A DNA stretch of 27,817 nucleotides from a virus: the IMG/VR virus record IMGVR_UViG_3300003690_000084, positions 1 to 27,817 of that record, one strand, 5' to 3'. A program made the translations under genes and the position numbers. The notes under the pieces were generated by a model that was not told where the DNA came from, did no database searches, and saw only the letters and a list, made by a program, of their open reading frames with translations. Positions 6,983-12,957 of the stretch are shown piece by piece; position 1 is the first letter of the stretch, and every line of letters starts with the position of its first letter.

Positions 6983-8662
6983 TTAGGTAATCTTTAGATA
7001 CGTGAGTCCTTGTGCTAGGACAGTGTTATAAGTATTCACGTATCTTACATACAGAATACCTAGTGAGTCTCCTGCTTCAGCATCAGATGGAATTGTTATA
7101 CCAAAAGTAGCACCCTCAAAGGTTGCCTCAATAGGATCCATAACAAATCCAAGTCCAACGGCTGCCCAGTTACTATTTCCTCTATCAGGCATTGCTGTCC
7201 AGCCTGTAGCAGTTCCTATAATTGTTTGATTAGCAGTTGGGGTGTAATCATCAAACGCAAACGAACTAAAAGTAGGTCCAAATCCTTCTTCAAGTACGGT
7301 GCCCAATTCATAATACTCATTAGTATTTCCGGTTGAACCAAATAAATTTTCTAACCATGTAGAATAATATAGAGTGCTTCCTGCGGCTCCGGAAACTCCC
7401 GTAGGAATTTCGAACCCTCCTATCATTACAGGAGAAACTGCTATACCGGCCGATTCGCCCCCCGTGGGGCCTGTGTTGCCAATTTTTATATCCATCCATC
7501 TAGTTACAGGGGGAAATGTGTCCGTCCAGTCGTCATTCCCTTCGATTGTCCACCAGAGAGTAGTATTTTCACGAAAACTATTATAGAGATAGATGTCGCT
7601 TATGGTATGTTGTCCGGTAAATCCTAAAGACGGTGGACCCTCTCCCGAAACGGCAATAAAAGTATCTCCAAATTTTTTATCTTCCAGAGCACCTCTGATG
7701 GCAGTTACTTCACACTTGATATTTTTGGCATTCATATTGGTGGTGGGAACATAATTTTGGCCTGTGGCCATGGTAATGTATTTATCCAATGTATATAAAT
7801 CTGAAGGAGAAACCCAATCAATGCTATAACCATCTTCAGCTAATAAATCATCGAGCCAATCTTTATTAATAGTATCATTTAGTATATAACCCGGTTGGAG
7901 GCCCCCCTTGATAGGCGCACCGCTGGCCACCCCACATAATATAGTTCCTAGTGATTCGGATTCTACCAACACACCACTACTACTGTCACCAGAAAAAGCG
8001 ATCCATTGATTATAAATATCATCTTGGGGGAGGCGATATCCCATATTCAACGAAGCAATATTTGCTCCTCCTGCACCTCCTGCATAGCCCCATGCAATAA
8101 TGCCGTTAGAAGTCAAATAATATATCAAAGTACCATCGGGTATAAACGCAGATCCGTCTGATAATAACATTTTATCATATATTCTAATATTAGAATCTGT
8201 TATTGGGTCTTTTAATTTATATACTCCCAAATCGTCAATGCCTTCAAGGGTTGACACATCCAATTCTGCTGTGACTCCAACACCAGTACTATAATTTTTA
8301 AATTCTAATATATTCGTGCCAAGTCCAGTCCAATCTATATTTTCAAAATAACTATGAACATGATTTGCAATCAGAACATGTTGAGGCGAAATCAATATTC
8401 CGCCAAAAAACCCTGAATTATATTGTGAAATATCAGAAGTATCTCTTGTTACTTCTGAAGGATAGTCTTGTGGATAAATATTATTATATCGACGATGGCG
8501 CAGTTGTATTCCTGTTAGATCTAAATACGCAAAATCACAATCAGTATTTAGTCCTGTAATTGCAGCAGTAACACCTGAGTTAGCAGGAGATGTAGTTCCA
8601 CTAAAAGGTCCATATGTATAATAATCTAATCGAGTTTTGTCATAGTCATAAAAAAGTGCCAT
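6983..8662 (-). CDS. Structural protein with trypsin-like serine protease domain
   Basis: A 559-aa protein. Residues about 85-250 have the layout of a chymotrypsin-fold serine protease. GGILISPQHVLIANHVH puts H101 where family members have the TAAH histidine. DDLGVYKL puts D144 at the usual DIALLKL aspartate. AFSGDSSSGVLV puts S227 in a GDSxSG motif like GDSGGP. All three triad residues are therefore present in the right order. The rest (residues 290-559) is Gly/Thr-rich and beta-like, typical of virion proteins. Role is inference: a virion-borne protease could process other structural proteins, digest a host surface protein, or be a structural relic. The gene starts with ATG 12 nt after the stop of the preceding gene, whose last codons hold the GAGG ribosome binding site. 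Confidence 0.65.
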   Translation of the reverse strand: MALFYDYDKTRLDYYTYGPFSGTTSPANSGVTAAITGLNTDCDFAYLDLTGIQLRHRRYNNIYPQDYPSEVTRDTSDISQYNSGFFGGILISPQHVLIANHVHSYFENIDWTGLGTNILEFKNYSTGVGVTAELDVSTLEGIDDLGVYKLKDPITDSNIRIYDKMLLSDGSAFIPDGTLIYYLTSNGIIAWGYAGGAGGANIASLNMGYRLPQDDIYNQWIAFSGDSSSGVLVESESLGTILCGVASGAPIKGGLQPGYILNDTINKDWLDDLLAEDGYSIDWVSPSDLYTLDKYITMATGQNYVPTTNMNAKNIKCEVTAIRGALEDKKFGDTFIAVSGEGPPSLGFTGQHTISDIYLYNSFRENTTLWWTIEGNDDWTDTFPPVTRWMDIKIGNTGPTGGESAGIAVSPVMIGGFEIPTGVSGAAGSTLYYSTWLENLFGSTGNTNEYYELGTVLEEGFGPTFSSFAFDDYTPTANQTIIGTATGWTAMPDRGNSNWAAVGLGFVMDPIEATFEGATFGITIPSDAEAGDSLGILYVRYVNTYNTVLAQGLTYLKIT

Positions 8663-8674
8663 GTTAATTTAACC

Positions 8675-9235
8675 TCATGAGGTAATAAGGGGATTTAGAG
8701 TGGTATCATATGTCCATCTATATGTAAACGAAACTCCCGCTTTGCCTGAGTACATCTGTACATCAGCCCTCGCTGAATCAGAATCATTGGCATTTGGAGT
8801 AGTGGGAATTATAGTAACAGTTTTTATTCCAAAGCGGTCACTAACACTACCATCTGGTACATCAATATCTTTAAACACATTCAATGCAACCAGTGTAGTA
8901 TACCTATGAAATTCGCTAATTGTCAACTCTTCTTTTGTAACTACATTAACAAATTTATTAAGATTAGTATCAAAATACCACTGAGTATCATTTTTTAATG
9001 TGATAATATTAGAAGGCTTTTCAACAGGAGGCCTCATTGCTTCTTTTTGTTTATATGATATTTGTTGCTCTAGAAGAAGTTTTTCATTTTCTACGTTTTC
9101 TTTATAAAATTCTTGCGACTTTTGAAGTGCTTCTTGAGTTTTTTTAGAGCGTACTAAATGTTTAGGTAAAATAGGACTATATACCAGTTTCTTTGCAAAG
9201 TTATCAGATGATTTTTTTGAAGAATAATAATTCAT
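8675..9235 (-). CDS. Unknown, probable structural protein
   Basis: A 186-aa protein. The first 75 residues are charged and helical (a coiled-coil-like stretch around QKSQEFYKENVENEKLLLEQ). The second half is beta-like and ends in VQMYSGKAGVSFTYRWTYDT, similar in style to phage structural domains. It is cotranscribed with the protease-bearing structural gene, since its stop overlaps that gene's ribosome binding site. A 12-bp palindrome (ACCTCATGAGGT, 8672-8683) covers the junction. No family recognised. Confidence 0.5.
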   Translation of the reverse strand: MNYYSSKKSSDNFAKKLVYSPILPKHLVRSKKTQEALQKSQEFYKENVENEKLLLEQQISYKQKEAMRPPVEKPSNIITLKNDTQWYFDTNLNKFVNVVTKEELTISEFHRYTTLVALNVFKDIDVPDGSVSDRFGIKTVTIIPTTPNANDSDSARADVQMYSGKAGVSFTYRWTYDTTLNPLITS

Positions 9236-9261
9236 ATCAATTTATTTAGGTAGTTGGGAAA

Positions 9262-9335
9262 TAGCTCTGGTGGGATTCGAACCCACACTGTATGGATTTT
9301 AAGTCCACTGCCTCTGCCTATTGGGCTACAGAGCC
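9262..9335 (-). tRNA. tRNA-Leu(UAA), with short variable arm
   Basis: A 74-nt cloverleaf: acceptor GGCTCTG/CAGAGCT, T-arm GTGGG-TTCGAAT-CCCAC, and anticodon loop CTTAAAA, giving anticodon UAA. CCA is not encoded. The variable loop is only about 5 nt (ACAGT), whereas bacterial leucine tRNAs normally have a long variable arm, so the aminoacylation identity is uncertain. It directly follows guaC (6-nt gap), so it is probably processed from that transcript. Confidence 0.88.
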
Positions 9336-9341
9336 ATGTAC

Positions 9342-10379
9342 TCAAGAATTTCCATACATCTCATTGAGCTGTCTATTTACTCGTACAAATGTAGTGCATT
9401 TTGGAAGATCTTTTATTCGTTGAGCACCCACATAAGTACAAGCAGATCTCAATCCACCTAAAATTTCTTTAAGAGTATTTTCTACAGAACCTTTATATGG
9501 AACTTGAACTGCTTTACCTTCCGCAACTTTATAAGAAGCTACTCCACCATTATATTTTTCCATTGCTCTCTCTGAAGACATTCCATAAAATTCTTTATAT
9601 TGAGTTCCAGTATTATCAACATATAATTTGCCAGCACATTCATCATGGCCTGCAAGCATAGAACCGAGCATCACAAAATCAGCACCAGCCCCGAATGCTT
9701 TTACTACATCACCGGGACAGACGCACCCACCATCCGCCATGATGTGGCCTCCTAACCCGTGTGCTGCGTCTGCACATTCGATGATCGCTGACAGTTGAGG
9801 ATATCCCACTCCTGTCATCTTTCTCGTGGTACACACACTTCCGGGGCCGACACCAACCTTGACAATATCTGCGCCTGCAAGGATGAGAGCTTCGGTCATT
9901 TCGGCTGATACTACATTCCCTGCTATAATTATTTTATGAGGCCATTTTTCTCTAACCTTCCGAATATAATCAATAAATCGTTGTGTATATCCATTCGCTA
10001 TATCTAAGCAAAAGAATTTAAAGTTTTCTGCATGAGAAGAAAATTCACTATCATATTCAAACAATTCATGTTCATCCTTCGCAGTAATGCCAAAAGTGAG
10101 TGCCATATAATGCTTTTCTTCTTTACTGCTTGGAACATTTCGTAATCTTTTATCTAAGCAAGTAATCATTTTATGGGAAGCTAATGCTTCTCCCATGTCA
10201 ATAGTTCCTATTGTATCCATGTTTGAAGCAACAATAGGAATTCCTGTCCAATCATATAATGAATACTTAAATTTAAAATCCCTCACAAGATCTACTTGAC
10301 TTCTACTGTTAAGTGTACTTCTTTTTGGTTTAAGAAGAACATCAGCAAAATCTAATTTTACACCATCTTCTATTCTCAT
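9342..10379 (-). CDS. guaC: GMP reductase
   Basis: A 345-aa protein very similar to bacterial GMP reductase (E. coli GuaC, 347 aa), which converts GMP to IMP and ammonia with NADPH. It has the TIM-barrel landmarks of the IMPDH/GMPR family: LDFADVLLKPKRSTLNSRS, PIVASNMDTIGT, FCLDIANGYTQRFI and IIAGNVVSAEM. The catalytic loop VGPGSVCTTRKMTGVGYPQ contains Cys183, and then come IECADAAHGLGG, ADGGCVCPGDVVKAFGAGAD and FYGMSSERAMEK. There is no CBS insertion, which fits GMPR rather than IMPDH. In the cell it would feed guanine nucleotides back toward IMP and the adenine branch, which would suit an AT-rich phage. The ATG overlaps the previous stop (TAATG), so it is coupled to the small genes upstream. 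Confidence 0.95.
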   Translation of the reverse strand: MRIEDGVKLDFADVLLKPKRSTLNSRSQVDLVRDFKFKYSLYDWTGIPIVASNMDTIGTIDMGEALASHKMITCLDKRLRNVPSSKEEKHYMALTFGITAKDEHELFEYDSEFSSHAENFKFFCLDIANGYTQRFIDYIRKVREKWPHKIIIAGNVVSAEMTEALILAGADIVKVGVGPGSVCTTRKMTGVGYPQLSAIIECADAAHGLGGHIMADGGCVCPGDVVKAFGAGADFVMLGSMLAGHDECAGKLYVDNTGTQYKEFYGMSSERAMEKYNGGVASYKVAEGKAVQVPYKGSVENTLKEILGGLRSACTYVGAQRIKDLPKCTTFVRVNRQLNEMYGNS

Positions 10380-10594
10380 TATATCTTAGCACCAAATGCA
10401 CTAAGTTTTGTTCCATCTGATTTAAATTCTTTACCTCCATTTAATTTTTTATAAAAATCTTTAAGTATATCCCAATTTTTTTCTGGTAACCATTTGGGAT
10501 GACCCGACATAGCTCCATATTGAAGTACTTTTTTTATAGTTTCTTTCACTTTAAAGTTCCTGTTGCTCAAAATATCATCAGTTTTATTTGTCAT
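10379..10594 (-). CDS. Unknown small protein in guaC operon
   Basis: A 71-aa lysine-rich protein (MTNKTDDILSNRNFKVKETI...). It is predicted mostly helical, with one SGHPKWLPEKNWDILKDFYK segment. There is no recognisable domain, membrane segment or metal motif. The start overlaps the stop of the upstream gene (ATGA) and its stop overlaps the guaC start, so it is translationally coupled on both sides. That placement suggests a phage-specific role in the same nucleotide-related operon. Confidence 0.6.
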   Translation of the reverse strand: MTNKTDDILSNRNFKVKETIKKVLQYGAMSGHPKWLPEKNWDILKDFYKKLNGGKEFKSDGTKLSAFGAKI

Positions 10595-10797
10595 TCTGTT
10601 AAAAATTCTCCTTCATAATTAACATTATCTTGTATGAATGTAGCTAGATTATCTGGAGTTGTCCACCCAGTAGTTCCATTCTCGTATTTAAGTTCTATAA
10701 GTTGTTTACCTTCTTCATTAACTTTAGTTGTTATAACAGTTGCCTTCTTTTTAGAAGGAATATGAACCACTTCTTCTAAAAGCACAAAAGTTTTCAT
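10591..10797 (-). CDS. Unknown small beta-barrel-like protein
   Basis: A 68-aa protein with alternating strand residues: FVLLEEVVHIPSKKKATVIT, GKQLIELKYENGTTGWTTPD and NLATFIQ. The pattern of short strands and the 'GTTGWT' turn suggest an SH3-like or KOW-like small barrel, as found in many phage regulatory proteins. This is inference only. It is packed directly between the deaminase-like gene (stop TAA adjacent to its ATG) and the next small gene (ATGA overlap). Confidence 0.55.
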   Translation of the reverse strand: MKTFVLLEEVVHIPSKKKATVITTKVNEEGKQLIELKYENGTTGWTTPDNLATFIQDNVNYEGEFLTE

Positions 10798-11166
10798 TTA
10801 ATACTCCAATCGTTTAAATCCATTTGAGGTTGTGTAATAGATTTTATCAAATATTAATTTGCACCATGGGCAACATAAAGAACATGGGCAAGATACGCGA
10901 AGATCACCAAACCTGTTAAAACGAAAGTTGACCAATTCAAGATTCTTTCTTTCTTTGCATCTGAGTAATGCATCCAATTCTGAATGAACTTCATCATATC
11001 TATAACCTATTTTCTTTGCTCGGGGATGTGATTTTAATTGATTTGTGCCCACAGAAATAATATTATTTCTTACTATTATTAAAGAAACATGTTTCTTTTT
11101 TCTAGAACTCTCAAGTGCATATGGTAATGCTAGTGTTGCTAATTTATTAAACTTTTTTTTATTCAT
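10798..11166 (-). CDS. Zinc-dependent deaminase-like protein (CDA fold)
   Basis: A 122-aa protein when started at the ATG at 11166. A longer frame would start inside tRNA-Arg and is unlikely. It has the metal-site signature of cytidine/dCMP deaminases: HSELDAL (H61, E63, equivalent to the HAE motif) and CPCSLC (P94, C95, C98, equivalent to PCxxC). Extra cysteines follow (CCPWC). The region before the motif (SLIIVRNNIISVGTNQLKSH) also matches the fold's first strands. In T4, a dCMP deaminase supplies dUMP for thymidylate synthesis. A nucleotide role is consistent with guaC downstream in the same operon. The protein is shorter than T4 dCMP deaminase, and a tRNA- or nucleic-acid-editing role cannot be excluded. 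Confidence 0.65.
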   Translation of the reverse strand: MNKKKFNKLATLALPYALESSRKKKHVSLIIVRNNIISVGTNQLKSHPRAKKIGYRYDEVHSELDALLRCKERKNLELVNFRFNRFGDLRVSCPCSLCCPWCKLIFDKIYYTTSNGFKRLEY

Positions 11167-11172
11167 AATAAA

Positions 11173-11245
11173 CACCCTCGGTAGGAATTGCACCCACGAC
11201 CTAGTGATTAGAAGTCACTTGCTCTATCTCCTGAGCTACGAGGGC
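11173..11245 (-). tRNA. tRNA-Arg(UCU)
   Basis: A 73-nt cloverleaf: acceptor GCCCTCG/CGAGGGT, D-arm GCTC...GAGC, anticodon loop CTTCTAA (anticodon UCU, reading AGA/AGG), and T-stem GTGGG/CCTAC with the unusual T-loop TGCAATT. CCA is not encoded. Its first 10 nt overlap the 3' end of iscU, whose UAG stop lies at tRNA positions 8-10. Release of the tRNA would therefore cut the iscU mRNA. Confidence 0.93.
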
Positions 11246-11658
11246 AGATGTTCATCATCATCGATATTATTCTTTTTTTTATAATCGGCAATCGCACTAC
11301 GAATAGAATCTTCCGCAAGAACTGAACAATGAATCTTAACTGGAGGAAGGCTTAGTTCTTCAACAATCTGAGTATTCTTTATCGAAAGTGCCTCATCGAC
11401 CGTTCTGCCCTTGATCCACTCCGTGGCCAGCGAACTCGAAGCGATCGCGGATCCACACCCGAAGCACTTGAACTTGGCATCCTCGATGATGCCCTTGTCG
11501 TCCACCTTGATCTGGAGCTGCATGACATCGCCACACTCCGGGGCACCCACGATGCCCACTCCAATGTCGTTGCGATCACCGACCTCGGTTGAGGAACCGA
11601 ATGCGCCCACGTTTCGCGGGTTCTGGTAGTGATCCAATACCTTGTTGCTGTATGCCAT
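11236..11658 (-). CDS. iscU: Fe-S cluster scaffold IscU
   Basis: A 140-aa protein strongly resembling bacterial IscU (E. coli: 128 aa), which assembles [2Fe-2S] clusters from IscS-supplied sulfur and passes them to apoproteins with HscA/HscB. All cluster ligands are present: C42 and D44 (GAPECGDVM), C68 (FGCGSAIASSS) and H110/C111 (KIHCS). So is the HscA recognition motif LPPVK (104-108). Compared with E. coli there is a 5-residue insertion around residues 22-31, and an acidic DDDEHLPS tail that runs into tRNA-Arg. The middle of the gene is clearly richer in G+C than the neighbours, pointing to recent acquisition from a bacterium. The start has GGAG 10 nt upstream. No IscS, IscA or Hsc gene is in the window, so it must work with host partners. 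Confidence 0.95.
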   Translation of the reverse strand: MAYSNKVLDHYQNPRNVGAFGSSTEVGDRNDIGVGIVGAPECGDVMQLQIKVDDKGIIEDAKFKCFGCGSAIASSSLATEWIKGRTVDEALSIKNTQIVEELSLPPVKIHCSVLAEDSIRSAIADYKKKNNIDDDEHLPS

Positions 11659-11673
11659 TGTTCATATCTCCAA

Positions 11674-11790
11674 TTAGTTTTTGCGCCCACTTCTTCGAAT
11701 TCCATATTTATTTCTTTTAGATTTACGTGGTTTTCCTCGTTTTTTACCACGAAATACTTCGTCAAAACCTATTCTTTTTATTTTTGCCAC
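11674..11790 (-). CDS. Very basic 38-aa protein upstream of iscU
   Basis: A 38-codon frame from GTG (11790) to TAA, with GAAAGG 8 nt upstream. After a short IKRIGFDEVF segment it is dominated by Lys and Arg (GKKRGKPRKSKRNKYG, then IRRSGRKN) with almost no acidic residues. This suggests binding to nucleic acid or a ribosomal surface. It sits between the Lsm-like gene and iscU, with 15 nt to the iscU start. I recognise no family. Clear ribosome binding site and tight packing support it as real. Confidence 0.5.
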   Translation of the reverse strand: MAKIKRIGFDEVFRGKKRGKPRKSKRNKYGIRRSGRKN

Positions 11791-11802
11791 AGCAAAACCC
11801 TT

Positions 11803-12117
11803 TCAAGAAGTTAAAGTTAAGTTTGGGTTAGCTCCTGCACCTGCTATTTTCTTTTCAGGAACTACCAAACCACTTCCAAGATTTTCATTATATTGATTCA
11901 TTAATTCAATTTGAGGTTTGATTGCAAACATAACAAACTTATTGTCAAGTTCAATTTCTTTATAATCTGCATATGGCATCCAACTCATCAAACCCAATTG
12001 ACCTCCCTGCATTGGAATTAAGATTGCGGGGGTTTTAATTTTTGTAGTTTTACCATCTGTCTCATGTTTACAAATTATCTCTTCACCACTACTTAATCTT
12101 ACAATTCTTACTTCCAT
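11803..12117 (-). CDS. Lsm/Sm-like small protein (phage-conserved)
   Basis: A 104-aa protein starting EVRIVRLSSGEEIICKHETD, which has the shape of an Sm1-type strand pair ('V.L.SGEEI.C'). This is followed by TPAILIPMQGGQLGLMSWMPY and ELDNKFVMFAIKPQIELMNQ. Proteins of this form are common in T4-like marine phages and are annotated as Sm-like or hypothetical. A role in RNA binding similar to Hfq/Lsm rings is possible but not shown. The C-terminal 20 residues are flexible (VVPEKKIAGAGANPNLTLTS). The gene overlaps the small upstream gene by 29 nt and lacks a strong ribosome binding site, so it is likely coupled. Confidence 0.55.
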   Translation of the reverse strand: MEVRIVRLSSGEEIICKHETDGKTTKIKTPAILIPMQGGQLGLMSWMPYADYKEIELDNKFVMFAIKPQIELMNQYNENLGSGLVVPEKKIAGAGANPNLTLTS

Positions 12118-12220
12118 TTGTTTTACGCTTCACTTTCTTTTTATTGAAAATCTTTTCATAATTTTCTTGATATATTTTAAAATTTACTGGTCGATACCGA
12201 TCACCTTTACCAGAACTCAT
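12089..12220 (-). CDS. Small basic protein, SGKGDRYRPV type
   Basis: A 43-aa frame from the ATG at 12220, with a strong GGAGGT ribosome binding site 4 nt upstream. It begins MSSGKGDRYRPVNFKIYQEN and ends in a lysine-rich tail. Small proteins with an SGKGDRYRPV start recur in T4-like phage genomes, but no function is known to me. It overlaps the Lsm-like gene by 29 nt in another frame. Confidence 0.6.
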   Translation of the reverse strand: MSSGKGDRYRPVNFKIYQENYEKIFNKKKVKRKTNGSKNCKIK

Positions 12221-12222
12221 AT

Positions 12223-12420
12223 CTACCTCCAGAACAAAAAATATTCATACCATTTTGAAGGAATATCTTCTTGATTTCTTTGTGCCCTATAACGTGCTCT
12301 TTTTACATCATTTTCAGTTAATAGTATATCAACTTCTTCTTCATTATACAAGAGAGTAGTGTGATAATATTGTTCTGCCTCTCTTCTACTTTTACGATAT
12401 TTGTTAAAAATTAAGCCCAT
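12223..12420 (-). CDS. Unknown small charged protein
   Basis: A 65-aa protein started at the ATG at 12420, which has GGAG about 8 nt upstream; a longer frame to 12459 lacks a site. The sequence is rich in Arg, Glu and Tyr (FNKYRKSRREAEQYYHTTLL), then acidic (YNEEEVDILL), then RARYRAQRNQEDIP and an aromatic C-terminus (KWYEYFLFWR). It is predicted largely helical. It stops 2 nt before the next gene's start codon. No family recognised. Confidence 0.5.
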   Translation of the reverse strand: MGLIFNKYRKSRREAEQYYHTTLLYNEEEVDILLTENDVKRARYRAQRNQEDIPSKWYEYFLFWR

Positions 12421-12474
12421 TTTATTTCTCCAAACATAAAATCCCCGCATACTTCTCACGAGGATTTATTGTAA

Positions 12475-12897
12475 TTAATCTTTTATTAAAATTTTATGAG
12501 GCTTTTTTTCTTCTGGTATTTCCTGAATTAAATAAACCTTTAAAATCCCATTCTTATATTCTACGTCTTCTACTTTAATATGTTCTGCCAAAGTCCAAGA
12601 TTTTTTAAAAACTCTAGAAGCAATTCCTTTATGTCTATAACAAGAAGATTCATAAATATCTTCCATTTTACCAGAAATACTTAAAACATTATATTTTATT
12701 TCAATATCAATATTTTCTTTATCATAACCGGCAAGAGCCAATTCTAAAATAAAGTCATTTTCATTTTTAGTTATTATATTATAAGGAGGAAAATTTCCTA
12801 CCGTAATATCATTCTCGGTTGATGCGAGAAGTCGATCAAACCAATTATCAAAACCAATGCCAATACGTTCTAATTGTTTAGTTAATAACTCAGTCAT
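12475..12897 (-). CDS. hsp20: Small heat shock protein (Hsp20/IbpA family)
   Basis: A 140-aa alpha-crystallin-domain chaperone, close in length to E. coli IbpA. Small heat shock proteins hold unfolded proteins in a refoldable state. Seen in the sequence: NFPPYNIITKNENDFILELA, LAGYDKENIDIEI and LSISGKM, then YRHKGIASRVFKKSWTLAEH (the family 'RGIA.R.F.R.F.L...V'), NGILKVYLIQEIPEEKKP and KILIKD. The C-terminal I-x-I motif is present as ILI. Hsp20 homologues are frequent in T4-like cyanophages and other marine myoviruses, where a role in virion assembly has been suggested. The start at 12897 has AAAGGAG 5 nt upstream. It may lead the accessory operon that continues to guaC. Confidence 0.93.
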   Translation of the reverse strand: MTELLTKQLERIGIGFDNWFDRLLASTENDITVGNFPPYNIITKNENDFILELALAGYDKENIDIEIKYNVLSISGKMEDIYESSCYRHKGIASRVFKKSWTLAEHIKVEDVEYKNGILKVYLIQEIPEEKKPHKILIKD

Positions 12898-12957
12898 TTT
12901 ATCTCCTTTCTAAGCAAGAAAGACTGAAATTGAGATCTTTTTAAAGCATCTCTTTAT

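Noticed and set aside
11379-11765. Minus-strand frame of 128 codons overlapping iscU
   Set aside because: Mostly the +1 reading of iscU (Arg/Ser/Trp-rich); its start lies in the small basic gene and has no ribosome binding site.
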